Part shown: in pieces, positions 55,441 through 64,000 of the stretch
Numbering within the stretch: position 1 is the stretch's first letter
Layout of the letters: every line of letters starts with the position of its first letter
Assembly: GCF_000241465.1 (NCBI RefSeq)
Contig: NZ_JH584235.1
Location: 768,118-832,117 of the forward strand
DNA length: 64,000 nt
Direction of reading: 5' to 3'
Origin: Sphingomonas echinoides ATCC 14820
Lineage (GTDB): Bacteria > Pseudomonadota > Alphaproteobacteria > Sphingomonadales > Sphingomonadaceae
The notes under the pieces: generated by a model
Told to the model about the DNA's origin: nothing
What the model saw: the letters and a program-made list of their open reading frames with translations, nothing else
Databases searched by the model: none
Translations under genes and position numbers: made by a program

Positions 55441-58400
55441 TTATCCGACGAGTGCCAGCCGCGCCTCTGCGGTTCTCAGCACTACGTTTGAAACATCCTG
55501 CAAGGCTTCGATCCGCGCGGCAAGCTCCCCGTCGAGCAGAAAGTCGCGCCCGAGCAGCACGCGCGTGGTCTCGCCAGGCGAAACCGTCACCGTCGCCCAC
55601 ACTTCGCCGCGCGCGCCGCGCGCTTCGGACAACATGCTGGCGAGCGCCGCCATCGCGCCCGGCGTATCGACCGAAAGTTCCAGGCAGAAGCGCGCGTTGG
55701 AGGCGAGCGATTCGAACGATTGCAGCCGCTTGACCGATACGCGCGGGGTTTCCTCGCCAGGGCGACGATCGAGCTCGACCGTCGCCAATCCGCAGCCGCC
55801 GGTGCGCGCGCATTCCTCCAGCTCGGCGGCGACCGCATCATCGAAGCAGGTCGCCATGAACTGGCCCGACGGGTCCGACAGCGTCGCCATCATATAGCGC
55901 TTGCCGCGCGCCGAAGTGCGCCAGCGCGCATCCTCGACCAGCACCGCCATGGTCGCACCGGCGCGGGTGCCGTCATCGGGAATGTTCAACTCGCCCAGCG
56001 TGACGAAGCTGCGCGCGCCATGCAGCTTGGCCAAATGGCTGTGCCGGTCGACCGGATGCGCCGAGAAATAGAAGCCGAACGCCTCGCGCTCCTGGTCCAT
56101 CCGCTCGGCCATCGTCCAGCGCGCGGAGAGCGGGAATTTGATCGGCGGTTCGGAGGCTTCGGCGGTGCCGAACAGCCCGCCCTGTCCGCTGACCTTCTGC
56201 TCATGGATGCGCGCGGCGGTGGCGAGGATCGTTTCGGCGCTCGCCACGATGCCCGCGCGATTGTCGTTCAACGCATCGAACGCGCCCGCCGCCGCCAGCG
56301 TTTCCAGCTGCCGCTTGTTGAGGATGCGCGGATCGATGCGGCGTGCGAGATCGTCGATCGACTCGAACGGCCCGCCCGCCTCGCGCTCGGCGACGAGCTT
56401 TTCCATCGCGCCTTCACCGACCGATTTGAGCGCCGCGAGCGCATAGCGCACCGCCAAGCCATCACCACTATCCTCAACCGAAAATTCGGCCTCGCTGCGG
56501 TTGATGTCGGGCGGCAGGATGGCGACGCCGAGGCGGCGCATATCGTCGATGAACACGCTCAATTTGTCGGTCTGCGCCTGATCGAAGCACATCGAGGCGG
56601 CGAAGAATTCGTGCGGGTGGTGCGCCTTCAGCCACGCCGTCTGATAGGACAGCAAGGCGTAGGCGGCGGCGTGCGATTTGTTGAAGCCGTAGCCCGCAAA
56701 TTTGTCGATCAAGTCGAACAGTTCGTTGGCCTTGGCGGCATCGATGCCGTTGATGGTCTTGCAGCCCTCGGCGAAATGCGCGCGCTGCGCGTCCATCTCC
56801 GCCTGGTTCTTCTTGCCCATGGCGCGGCGCAGCATGTCGGCCTGCCCCAGCGAATAGCCCGCCAGGATCTGCGCGGCCTGCATGACCTGTTCCTGATAGA
56901 CGAAAATGCCGTAGGTTTCGGACAAGATGCCTTCGAGCAGCGGATGCGGATAAGCGATTTCCTCCTGCCCGTTCTTGCGGCGACCGAACATCGGGATGTT
57001 GTCCATCGGGCCCGGACGGTAGAGCGAGACGAGCGCGATGATGTCGCCGAAGTTGGACGGGCGCACGGCGGAAAGCGTGCGGCGCATGCCTTCGGATTCC
57101 AACTGGAACACGCCGACCGTGTCGCCCTTTTGCAGCAATTTATAGACGCCCTCGTCATCCCATTCGAGCGCATCAAGATCGACCACCACGCCGCGTGCCG
57201 CCAGCAGGTCGATCGCTTTTTTGAGCACCGACAGTGTTTTCAGGCCGAGAAAGTCGAACTTCACGAGGCCCGCCCCTTCGACATATTTCATGTCGAACTG
57301 GGTGACGGGCATGTCCGAGCGCGGATCGCGGTAGAGCGGCACGAGATCGGCAAGCGGACGGTCGCCAATCACCACGCCCGCCGCGTGGGTCGAGCTGTGG
57401 CGCGGCAGACCTTCCAGCTTCATCGCCAGATCGAGCAGATGCCGCACGCTGCGATCATTCTTATATTCGCTGTGCAGCTCCGACACGCCGTCGATCGCGC
57501 GTTTGAGGTCCCATGGGTCGGCGGGGAGGTTGGGGATCAGCTTGGCGAGCCGGTCGATCTGGCCATAGCCCATTTGCAGCACGCGCCCGGTGTCCTTCAG
57601 CACCGCGCGCGCCTTCAATTTCCCGAAGGTGATGATCTGCGCGACCTGGTCGCGGCCATATTTCTCCTGGACGTAGCGAATCACCTCGCCACGCCGCGTT
57701 TCGCAAAAATCGATGTCGAAGTCGGGCATCGATACGCGCTCGGGGTTGAGGAAGCGTTCGAACAGCAGGCCGAGTTTCATCGGATCGAGATCGGTGATGG
57801 TCAGCGCCCAGGCGACGACCGAACCCGCGCCCGAACCACGCCCCGGCCCGACGGGGATATCATGATCCTTCGCCCATTTGATGAAGTCCCCGACGATCAG
57901 GAAGTAGCCGGGGAACCCCATCTGGATGATGACGTCGAGCTCGAAATCGAGCCGCTTGCGGTACGGCTCACGCCAGTCCGAATCTCCGCTCGCGGGAGGG
58001 GTTGGGGGAGGGCCTGAACCAGCCGCAGAAGACTCCCCTCCCCCAGCCGCTCCCACAAGCGGGAGGGGAGCCGAAACCGCGAGTTGCTCGATCCGGTCGA
58101 GCCGCCGCTCGAGCCCGGCATGGGCATCTTCGCGCAGCTTGGCGGCTTCGGCGGTGGGGTCGCCGGCGAGGCTCGGCAAGATCGGCTTGCGCTTGGGCGC
58201 GCCGACGCCGCAGCGCTGCGCCACCACCAGCGTGTTGGCGATCGCCTCGGGCAAGTCGGCGAACAACTCGCGCATGTCCTTGGCGGGCTTCATCCACGCA
58301 TCGGGCGAGGTGCGCGGCCGGTCTTCGCTGGCGACATAGGTCGAATTGGCGATGCACAGCAAAGCATCGTGCGCTTCGCTGAAATCCTGCGTGGCGAAGC

Positions 58401-59019
58401 AGCACGGGTTGGTCGCGACCAGCGGCAGATTGCGGTCGTAGGCGAGATCGAGCAGCGCGGGTTCGGCCTTGCCTTCGATCTCGTCGAGCCGCCGGGTCAG
58501 CTCGATATAAAGCCGGTCGGGGAACAAGGCCTGCAAGCGATCGGCATAGGCCAACGCGCGATCGGGCTGATCCTCGGCGAACAGCCGCGCCAGGCCGCCT
58601 TCGCGCCCGGCGGTGAGCGCGAGCAGGCCGTCGGTATGCCCCTCCAGCGCCGCGAAATCGACATGCGGCGCAAGTTCCAGCGGCCGATCAAGATGCGCGC
58701 GTGACACCAATATGCACAGGTTGCGATAGCCATCCTCATCCTGCGCGTAGAGCGCGAGCCAGTCGATCACCGGGGTGGCGGCGTCGGGCATGTCGGGGCG
58801 GCACACGCCCAGCATCGTGCCGATCACCGGCTGCACCCCCGCCGCGCGCGCGGCATCGCCAAACGCCATCGCTGCATACAGGCCGTTGCGGTCGGTCAGG
58901 GCGGCGGCGGGAAAGCCCAGTTCCTGCGCGCGCTTGGCAATCGCCTTGGGCTCGATCGCGCCGTCGAGCATGGTGTAGGAAGAGAAGATCCGAAGGGGTA
59001 CGAACGCGGAATGGGCCAT
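55441..59019 (-). CDS. dnaE: DNA polymerase III alpha subunit with in-frame repeat insertion
   Basis: A 1192-residue replicative polymerase. Order: N-terminal PHP domain (IFSSYTMLDGAIEPK; metal-binding HSD replaced by FSS, as in many proteins that use a separate DnaQ proofreader), polymerase core with VGPGRGSGAGSVVAW, the catalytic MPDFDIDFCETRRGEVI, and ESEGMRR..., then helix-hairpin-helix and OB-fold regions (GTRAGATMAVLVEDARWR). Residues about 317-347 are encoded by an in-frame palindromic element just before YRKRLDFELDVIIQMGFPGYF. No frameshift results. The element at its 3' end follows directly. Confidence 0.97.
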   Translation of the reverse strand: MAHSAFVPLRIFSSYTMLDGAIEPKAIAKRAQELGFPAAALTDRNGLYAAMAFGDAARAAGVQPVIGTMLGVCRPDMPDAATPVIDWLALYAQDEDGYRNLCILVSRAHLDRPLELAPHVDFAALEGHTDGLLALTAGREGGLARLFAEDQPDRALAYADRLQALFPDRLYIELTRRLDEIEGKAEPALLDLAYDRNLPLVATNPCCFATQDFSEAHDALLCIANSTYVASEDRPRTSPDAWMKPAKDMRELFADLPEAIANTLVVAQRCGVGAPKRKPILPSLAGDPTAEAAKLREDAHAGLERRLDRIEQLAVSAPLPLVGAAGGGESSAAGSGPPPTPPASGDSDWREPYRKRLDFELDVIIQMGFPGYFLIVGDFIKWAKDHDIPVGPGRGSGAGSVVAWALTITDLDPMKLGLLFERFLNPERVSMPDFDIDFCETRRGEVIRYVQEKYGRDQVAQIITFGKLKARAVLKDTGRVLQMGYGQIDRLAKLIPNLPADPWDLKRAIDGVSELHSEYKNDRSVRHLLDLAMKLEGLPRHSSTHAAGVVIGDRPLADLVPLYRDPRSDMPVTQFDMKYVEGAGLVKFDFLGLKTLSVLKKAIDLLAARGVVVDLDALEWDDEGVYKLLQKGDTVGVFQLESEGMRRTLSAVRPSNFGDIIALVSLYRPGPMDNIPMFGRRKNGQEEIAYPHPLLEGILSETYGIFVYQEQVMQAAQILAGYSLGQADMLRRAMGKKNQAEMDAQRAHFAEGCKTINGIDAAKANELFDLIDKFAGYGFNKSHAAAYALLSYQTAWLKAHHPHEFFAASMCFDQAQTDKLSVFIDDMRRLGVAILPPDINRSEAEFSVEDSGDGLAVRYALAALKSVGEGAMEKLVAEREAGGPFESIDDLARRIDPRILNKRQLETLAAAGAFDALNDNRAGIVASAETILATAARIHEQKVSGQGGLFGTAEASEPPIKFPLSARWTMAERMDQEREAFGFYFSAHPVDRHSHLAKLHGARSFVTLGELNIPDDGTRAGATMAVLVEDARWRTSARGKRYMMATLSDPSGQFMATCFDDAVAAELEECARTGGCGLATVELDRRPGEETPRVSVKRLQSFESLASNARFCLELSVDTPGAMAALASMLSEARGARGEVWATVTVSPGETTRVLLGRDFLLDGELAARIEALQDVSNVVLRTAEARLALVG
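57986..58069. repeat. Composite palindromic element inside dnaE
   Basis: CCGCTCGCGGGAGGGG (57986-58001) and CGCTCCCACAAGCGGGAGGGG (split, 58049-58069) enclose TGGGGGAGGG (58003-58012) and CCCCTCCCCCAG (58036-58047). The outer and inner boxes are mutually complementary as in the intergenic copy at 55355-55440. It is translated in dnaE as a Gly/Ala/Pro/Ser-rich stretch with no stop. Confidence 0.9.
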
Positions 59020-59182
59020 TCCGGTTGGTAGCGCCCAATGCGCCGATTCGTAAAGCGGTGAACCCCACCGCCCCGCCTGCGTTGCACCGTAAACTTACGT
59101 ATAGTGCCATGGCGCGATCGGGGTTCTTAGGTAAAATCAAATTCTTCCACCGCCGAACCGGCACTTTACCCTGGAGACAGAT

Positions 59183-59728
59183 ATGAGCGACACGACTTTC
59201 GGTTCGTCCACCACCTCCGCTCGCGTCGGGACGGGTTGGCTGCTGGCTTACGGCCTGCTCAGCATCGCCGTCGGCATCACCGCCTTCCTTTGGCCCGTCA
59301 CCGCGACGCTGACCGCCGCGTTGCTGGCGGGCTCGTTCCTGATCGCGACCGGCGCGGTCGCCGCGGTCGCCAGCTTCGGGCTGCGCGGCCACCACTTCTC
59401 CGCTTACACGCTGTTGAGCGGCATCCTGTCGCTGGTGATCGGCGCGTGGATCATCGTCGAACCCGCCACCGGTGCCGTCTCGCTGACGTTGATGATCGCG
59501 ATCTGGCTGACCGCGCGCGGCGTGATGGAAATCGCGATCGGTGCACGCTTTCGGCGGTTCGGGATCAGCTTGATCCTGCTCGGCATTCTCAACATCGTGC
59601 TGGCGGTGTGGATCATCTGGGGCATTCCCTTCACCGCGCTGACGCTGCCCGGTTATGTGCTGGGGATCAGCTTCCTGTTCAGCGGCATCACCGCAACGCT
59701 CCAGGCGATCGGCGTCCCGGGGCGCTGA
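59183..59728 (+). CDS. HdeD-family membrane protein
   Basis: A 181-residue protein with six hydrophobic segments arranged as three hairpins (e.g. LLAYGLLSIAVGITAFLWP, TALLSGILSLVIGAWIIVEP-type), typical of HdeD/DUF308 proteins linked to acid resistance in enteric bacteria. Function here is only family-based. CTGGAGACAG supplies the ribosome-binding site. The stop directly abuts the convergent protease gene. The 163-base gap upstream to dnaE has AT-rich stretches but no clear promoter. Confidence 0.88.
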   Translation: MSDTTFGSSTTSARVGTGWLLAYGLLSIAVGITAFLWPVTATLTAALLAGSFLIATGAVAAVASFGLRGHHFSAYTLLSGILSLVIGAWIIVEPATGAVSLTLMIAIWLTARGVMEIAIGARFRRFGISLILLGILNIVLAVWIIWGIPFTALTLPGYVLGISFLFSGITATLQAIGVPGR

Positions 59729-60619
59729 TCACTCGCCGATCGAGAAGGCCCCATCGGCGTGCAGCACCAGCGTCATGCCCGATAGCAGATCGAACCCCAG
59801 CACGCCCGTCGGACGCCCCTCGACCACCGCCGCCTCTGGCAAGGGTCGCGGGGCGTTCCCGACTTTGAGGGTGACGGGGCCGACCATGTCCATCGTTACG
59901 ATCTTCCCCCCGACCCCGCGGCTTTGCGCGGTCCGCAGCCGGGGAAGCTGGGTGGCGGCGGTGGGCGGGATCGCGCTGCGCCACGCGCCGCTATCGACCA
60001 GAAACGGGGACGTATTCGCGCCATCCCCCACGCCGACCGGCACATGCGGCCGCCCGTCTCCGCGCCAGCCCGGTGCCGCGACATTAGCCCCCTTGGTCGG
60101 CGGACGGCACGCCGCCGCACCCGCTCCGGCCACCGTCGCCACGCCCCCGCGAAAATCGACGCGCACGCACCCGGTAGCGGCCAGCGCCTGCGGCCCGATC
60201 ACCCCCGCCAGCCCCAGCGCCTCAAGCGGGCCCAGCGGCATCGCCAGCACGCGGTCGAAATGGCGGAGCGGCGCGCCATCTACCGTCGCGAGATCAACGC
60301 CCGTGACATAGCGCCCGGCAACGGCAACGCCGCCGCTATCGGCCCCGTTCTGCATCGCCGTGCCGCGCAGCCCAAGCTGTGCCGCAGTCTGCTCGCTCAG
60401 CACCGCCTCGGAGGCCCCCGTATCGAACAGGAAGCGCAGCGACTCCGCGCCGATCCGCAAGGTCACGATCGGCAACTGTCCCCCGACCGGGTGACCACTC
60501 AGCTGCTGCGGTCGTTCGATCGCGATGGTGCGCTCGGGGGAAGCCGCCGCCATGCCGGGCGACGCCAAGAGCAGCGCCAGCGCTGCTCCCAACACCACCG
60601 CGTACGGTGCCCGAACCAT
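59729..60619 (-). CDS. Retropepsin-like aspartic protease, two motifs
   Basis: A 296-residue exported protein: signal peptide (MVRAPYAVVLGAALALLLAS, cleavage near MAAAS), then two aspartyl-protease-like halves with catalytic-type motifs FLFDTGAS (Asp66) and FLVDSGAW (Asp209). Single-chain tandem retropepsins resemble pepsin-like pseudo-dimers; each half also shows an ILG/VIG-type turn (GVIGPQAL, GVLGFDLL). The start at 60619 gives a clean signal peptide; longer readings are rejected. Last gene of the lol-lepB-gpx operon; substrate unknown. Confidence 0.85.
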   Translation of the reverse strand: MVRAPYAVVLGAALALLLASPGMAAASPERTIAIERPQQLSGHPVGGQLPIVTLRIGAESLRFLFDTGASEAVLSEQTAAQLGLRGTAMQNGADSGGVAVAGRYVTGVDLATVDGAPLRHFDRVLAMPLGPLEALGLAGVIGPQALAATGCVRVDFRGGVATVAGAGAAACRPPTKGANVAAPGWRGDGRPHVPVGVGDGANTSPFLVDSGAWRSAIPPTAATQLPRLRTAQSRGVGGKIVTMDMVGPVTLKVGNAPRPLPEAAVVEGRPTGVLGFDLLSGMTLVLHADGAFSIGE

Positions 60620-60638
60620 GCCGCCCACAGAGTCCCTC

Positions 60639-61118
60639 TTAAAGCAGCTTTTCGATGTCCGCCGCGATGTCGGCGGGCTTGGTCGTCGGCGCATAGCGTT
60701 CGACCACCTGCCCATCCTTGCCGATCAGGAATTTGGTGAAGTTCCACTTGATCCCCTCGGTGCCAAGGATCCCGGGTGCCTGCTTCTTGAGCGCGACGAA
60801 CAGGGGATCGGCATTGGCACCGTTGACGTCGATCTTGGCGAAGACCGGGAAGGTCACGTCATAGGTCAGCGAGCAGAAATTGGCGATTTCCGCGGCATCG
60901 CCCGGCTCCTGCGCGCCGAACTGGTTGCAGGGGAAGCCGAGCACTTCAAACCCGCGATCGCCGAATTGGCGGTGCAGCGCCTCCAGCCCTTCATATTGCG
61001 GGGTGAAGCCGCATTTGGAGGCAGTGTTGACGATCAGCAGCACCTTGTCGGCATAAGCCGACAGATCGACCGGGGTGCCGTCGGCGGCTTTGACGGTGAG
61101 ATCGGTGATGGCAGGCAT
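60639..61118 (-). CDS. Glutathione peroxidase family protein
   Basis: A 159-residue thiol peroxidase. Catalytic tetrad residues: Cys in VNTASKCGFTPQYEGLEAL, Gln in GFPCNQFGAQEPG, Trp and Asn in KWNFTKFLIG. It reduces hydrogen and lipid peroxides, probably with thioredoxin or glutathione. The ATG at 61118 follows GAGGAG and begins MPAITDLTV; the upstream extension is rejected. Gaps of 11 and 19 bases link it to GNAT and protease genes. Confidence 0.94.
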   Translation of the reverse strand: MPAITDLTVKAADGTPVDLSAYADKVLLIVNTASKCGFTPQYEGLEALHRQFGDRGFEVLGFPCNQFGAQEPGDAAEIANFCSLTYDVTFPVFAKIDVNGANADPLFVALKKQAPGILGTEGIKWNFTKFLIGKDGQVVERYAPTTKPADIAADIEKLL

Positions 61119-61129
61119 AAGCGAACTCC

Positions 61130-61726
61130 TCAGGCGTGGCGCGCGAGCAGGAAGCGCAGATTCTGCCGCACCCCGGCCCATTCGGTGGCGATGATCGAAT
61201 AGACCACAAGATCACGCACGCGGCCATCCATCACTTGATGGTTGCGCAGCACGCCATCGCGCTTGGCCCCCAGCCGCTCGATCGCCGCCTGCGAGCGTTT
61301 GTTGAACCAGTCGGTGCGGATCTGCACCGCGTTGCAGCCCATCACCTCAAAGGCGTGGGTGAGCAGCAGCAACTTGGCCTCGGTGTTGACGCCGGTACGC
61401 TGCACCGACTTGGCGTAGAAGGTGCCGCCAATCTCCAGCCGCTTATGGCCTGCGTTCATCCGCATATAGCGCGTGAGGCCGACCACGCGGCCGTCGGGGG
61501 TGCAGACGGTAAACGGCATCGCCCGCCCGAAATCGCGCTCCTTGAACAGCGCCGCCATGAAGGCGTCCGGGTCGGTCAGCGTCGAGGCGTTGGTGAAGAA
61601 CAATTCGCTGATCTTCCCATCCGCCCCCGCCGCGACAATGCCGTCGCGATCGTCGAGCACGGTCGGGCGCAGCGTGACGTGCTGGCCGGTGAGCGTGGGG
61701 GATATGGTCCAGGCGTCAGCGATCAT
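61130..61726 (-). CDS. GNAT-family N-acetyltransferase
   Basis: A 198-residue GNAT of the RimJ/RimL type: HVTLRPTVLDDRDGIVAA, LTRYMRMNAGHKRLEIGGTFYAK, and NKRSQAAIERLGAKRDGVLRNHQV (acetyl-CoA binding and helix). The acceptor is unknown. Its ATG overlaps the lepB stop by four bases (61723-61726). Confidence 0.9.
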   Translation of the reverse strand: MIADAWTISPTLTGQHVTLRPTVLDDRDGIVAAGADGKISELFFTNASTLTDPDAFMAALFKERDFGRAMPFTVCTPDGRVVGLTRYMRMNAGHKRLEIGGTFYAKSVQRTGVNTEAKLLLLTHAFEVMGCNAVQIRTDWFNKRSQAAIERLGAKRDGVLRNHQVMDGRVRDLVVYSIIATEWAGVRQNLRFLLARHA

Positions 61727-62400
61727 CGCACATTCCCTATTGTGTCGATCGGACGGCCAATGCGAGCGCGGTCCTTTGCCCAATACACCGCATCGACCAG
61801 CCCGATCACAGCCGAACGATCGACTTGGCCGACGCCTTCTTCCGCCAATGGGATGCGGCTATCAGCAGCGCGGTCGCGATTGTCGCCGAGGACGAACAGC
61901 TTGCCCGGTGCCACGCGCAGCGGCGCGGTGTCGTCTTGCGGGGACGCGCCTAGGTCGAGGATGCGATGCGTCCTTGCATCGCCCGGAAAGCGTTCCGCCA
62001 GCAGGCGTGTGGGCATACCATCCAGCGCTGGGCCCGCCCCAATCCCTGTCTGCGGCACGGCCACACCGTTCAACACCACCACCCCGCCCCGCATCTGGAT
62101 CGTATCCCCACCGATCGCCGCCACGCGCGCGACGCGCACGCTGGTGGGCGCTCGGAAAACGATGACATCGCCGCGCTGTGGCCCCGCAGCGCCAATCTGC
62201 AGGGGCGCGACCCGATCGTTAAGCTGCAAGGTCGGCAGCATGCTTTCCGACGGTACGTAAAAGGCTCGACCGATCCGATCGCCACGCACCAGCATCACGG
62301 CGCTTGGCCCAAGCAGCCAGAACAACCACGCCGCCACTGCCATGCCGGCGGCGCAAATCGCGATGGTCAGCCAGGGCAGGCGACCACCGGATGCGCTCAC
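61723..62400 (-). CDS. Signal peptidase I homologue lacking catalytic lysine
   Basis: A 225-residue S26-family protein with an N-terminal membrane segment (residues 10-30). The nucleophile is present ([11 protein letters not shown], Ser53), as are [11 protein letters not shown] and [11 protein letters not shown]. The box normally holding the general-base lysine, (I/V)KR(V/I)xGxPGD, reads [12 protein letters not shown], with Ala91 in place of Lys. Unless another lysine substitutes, the protein should be inactive as a canonical leader peptidase, and a second functional LepB should exist elsewhere. Lies between lolD and GNAT with four-base overlaps on both sides. Confidence 0.87.
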   Translation of the reverse strand: MSASGGRLPWLTIAICAAGMAVAAWLFWLLGPSAVMLVRGDRIGRAFYVPSESMLPTLQLNDRVAPLQIGAAGPQRGDVIVFRAPTSVRVARVAAIGGDTIQMRGGVVVLNGVAVPQTGIGAGPALDGMPTRLLAERFPGDARTHRILDLGASPQDDTAPLRVAPGKLFVLGDNRDRAADSRIPLAEEGVGQVDRSAVIGLVDAVYWAKDRARIGRPIDTIGNVR

Positions 62401-63071
62401 GCCAGCCGCCCCTCGTGCAGGCGCACCACGCGGTCCATCTTCAGCGCCATCCGCTCATTATGCGTCGCGACCAGCGCCGCCGAGCCTTCGCCGCGCACCA
62501 GCCGCAGGAATTCGGCCAGCACCACGTCCGCGGTAGCCTCGTCGAGATTGCCGGTCGGTTCGTCCGCCAGCACCAAAGCGGGCTGATTGGCGAGCGCGCG
62601 GGCGACCGCGACGCGCTGCTGCTCGCCGCCCGACAATTGGCTGGGGCGGTGCGTCAGGCGGTGGCCGAGGCCGAGCGCGCTGAGCAAGGCGGTCGCGCGC
62701 GCATTGGCCTCGGCATGGGTGCGATCGCGGATCAACTGCGGCAGCACGACATTCTCGGTCGCGTTGAAATCGGGCAGCAAGTGATGGAATTGATAGACGA
62801 AACCCAGCGAATCGCGGCGCACGCGGGTGCGCCCGTCCGAATCGAGTTTGGCGACTTGCTCGCCCGCGATGCGGATCGATCCGCCGAAACCGCCTTCGAG
62901 CAGCCCGACCGCCTGCAACAGCGTGGATTTGCCCGAGCCCGATGGCCCCAGCAGCGCGACGATCTCGCCCGCGCCGACATGCAAATCGACCCCGCGCAGC
63001 ACTTCGATCGTTTCGCCACCCTGGCTGAACGCGCGCGTCAGGCCGGCAACGCTGAGGACCGGTTCACTCAT
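62397..63071 (-). CDS. lolD: Lipoprotein-releasing ABC transporter ATPase
   Basis: A 224-residue ABC ATPase of the LolCDE complex, which extracts lipoproteins from the inner membrane for transfer to LolA. Motifs: Walker [12 protein letters not shown]-loop [14 protein letters not shown] (typical LolD/MacB group), signature [15 protein letters not shown], Walker [15 protein letters not shown] and H-loop THNERMA. Overlaps the upstream permease gene by eight bases and lepB by four. Confidence 0.95.
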   Translation of the reverse strand: MSEPVLSVAGLTRAFSQGGETIEVLRGVDLHVGAGEIVALLGPSGSGKSTLLQAVGLLEGGFGGSIRIAGEQVAKLDSDGRTRVRRDSLGFVYQFHHLLPDFNATENVVLPQLIRDRTHAEANARATALLSALGLGHRLTHRPSQLSGGEQQRVAVARALANQPALVLADEPTGNLDEATADVVLAEFLRLVRGEGSAALVATHNERMALKMDRVVRLHEGRLA

Positions 63072-64000
63072 AGCGCAACACCTGCACGGGATCGGTGCTC
63101 GCCGCCTTCAGCGCGGGGTAGAGCGTGGCGAGGAAGCTGAACAGCAGCGCCATCAGCGAAATGACGGTCACTTCGACCGGATCGGTCTTGGAGGGCAATG
63201 TCGTAAGGAAACGGATCGACGGATCCCACAGGTTTTGACCCGTCACCAATTGCACGAAATCGACGATATTTTGCCGGAAATGCAGGAAGATGAAGCCAAG
63301 GATCAGCCCCGCGACCACGCCCAGCGCGCCAATCGTGGTGCCAACCGTCATGAAGATACGGATCATCGCCCCCCGGCTCGCCCCCATCGTCCGCAGGATC
63401 GCGATGTCGCGCGTCTTGGCGCGCACCAGCATAATCAGCGAGGACAGGATATTGAACACCGCGACCAGAATGATGATCGACAGCACGGTAAACATCGCCA
63501 CGCGCTCGACCGAGAGTGCCTCGAACAATTGCGCGTTCATCTGCCGCCAATCCTGAATCACCGCGCGCTGCCCGACTTGCCGGGCGAGCGGGGCGAGGAT
63601 CGTGCCGACGCGGTCGGCATCGTTGGTCTGCAGCTCGATCATGCCGACCGAATCGCCCATCATCAGCAGCGTCTGCGCGTCCTCCATCGGCATGATGACA
63701 TACGCCTTGTCATAATCGTACACGCCGATCGTGAAGATCGCGCCGACGGTATAGCTTACCGCGCGCATCATCGTGCCAAATGGTGTTGATGGTCCTTGGG
63801 GACTGATAATCGTTATCTGGCTGCCGACGACCGCGCCCAATTGGTCGGCCAGGCCCGATCCGATCGCGATCACGCCGCTGCCCGGCTTCAGCGAGGCGAG
63901 CGAGCCCATCACCACCTTGTTGCCAATCGTCCTGTTGCTGCGAATGTCGGACACCTGCATCCCGCGCAGCAAGATACCTTCGACGCGACCGTTATAGGTG
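63064..64000 (-). CDS. Lipoprotein-releasing ABC permease (LolC/LolE), partial
   Basis: The C-terminal 311 residues or so of a LolC/E-type permease; the frame is open to the window edge and the true start lies beyond 64000. Visible: a periplasmic domain with [16 protein letters not shown], then three transmembrane helices, [20 protein letters not shown], the cytoplasmic [24 protein letters not shown] coupling region, [15 protein letters not shown] and [19 protein letters not shown], ending DPVQVLRYE. Adjacent to lolD, so the pair forms the inner-membrane lipoprotein-release complex. Confidence 0.95.
   Translation of the reverse strand, partial: TYNGRVEGILLRGMQVSDIRSNRTIGNKVVMGSLASLKPGSGVIAIGSGLADQLGAVVGSQITIISPQGPSTPFGTMMRAVSYTVGAIFTIGVYDYDKAYVIMPMEDAQTLLMMGDSVGMIELQTNDADRVGTILAPLARQVGQRAVIQDWRQMNAQLFEALSVERVAMFTVLSIIILVAVFNILSSLIMLVRAKTRDIAILRTMGASRGAMIRIFMTVGTTIGALGVVAGLILGFIFLHFRQNIVDFVQLVTGQNLWDPSIRFLTTLPSKTDPVEVTVISLMALLFSFLATLYPALKAASTDPVQVLRYE

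Noticed and set aside
55720..58017. A 765-codon plus-strand frame antisense to dnaE
   Set aside because: Composition mirrors dnaE codons; no motifs or initiation signals.
58900..59019. Loss of the PHP-domain metal ligands in DnaE as an anomaly
   Set aside because: Degenerate PHP domains are common in polymerase III alpha subunits that rely on a separate proofreading subunit.

Overview
The window reads as a chromosomal segment of a high-G+C alphaproteobacterium, most likely a sphingomonad. Supporting signs are the codon use and housekeeping genes (gatCAB, a PyrB/PyrC-like pair, fused Nnr, ETF-QO, lolCDE), a GTTC-N7-GTTC LexA box of the alphaproteobacterial type, and several families of dispersed palindromic repeats. 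The gene content is almost entirely core; I see no prophage, insertion sequence or CRISPR array.

Layout. 1-3.7 kb: trigger factor (apparent frameshift at its C-terminus), tRNA-Leu, two small acidic proteins, and two low-G+C exported proteins. 3.7-7.8 kb: gatC-gatA-vapB-vapC-gatB, a gatCAB operon with a toxin-antitoxin pair inside it. 7.8-14.2 kb: DUF4153 membrane protein, DUF3089 hydrolase, ruvX, hemerythrin-like protein, pyrB and a metal-ligand-less pyrC homologue. 14.2-18 kb: a ParA ATPase, a ribbon-helix-helix partner and two SPOR-domain proteins. 18-26.6 kb: serB/miaA and the branched-chain amino acid genes ilvB-ilvN-ilvC and leuA, the last preceded by a leucine-rich leader peptide with mutually exclusive RNA hairpins. 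26.7-33.5 kb: folE-folM-folB, a TonB-dependent receptor, a SWIB protein and rmuC. 33.6-38.5 kb: fhs, def, recR, fmt, truA. 38.5-46.7 kb: a minus-strand run of RNA methyltransferase, nnr, lipoprotein, ilvD, formylglutamate amidohydrolase-like protein, ispE and ETF-QO. 46.8-53.7 kb: a divergent uracil-DNA glycosylase homologue, lytic transglycosylase, moaB, YbjN and VOC proteins, a LexA-box-preceded radical SAM gene, an outer-membrane barrel and a DUF167 protein. 53.7-64 kb: acyl-CoA synthetase, dnaE, hdeD, and a minus-strand operon lolC/E-lolD-lepB-GNAT-gpx-retropepsin.

The most unusual feature is a family of composite palindromic elements (C-rich/G-rich terminal hairpins flanking a short core). 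There are five copies between genes and two further copies lying in frame inside the essential genes fmt and dnaE, where they encode roughly 30-40 extra residues. Other points worth checking are the leuA attenuator, the vapBC pair that overlaps gatB and has its own operator, the ParA/RHH/SPOR cluster, the catalytically stripped PyrC, and a type I signal peptidase lacking its catalytic lysine.

Most genes are packed with 1-20 base overlaps or gaps, so translational coupling is likely common. Functional calls rest on recognising motifs by eye; no database search was run.
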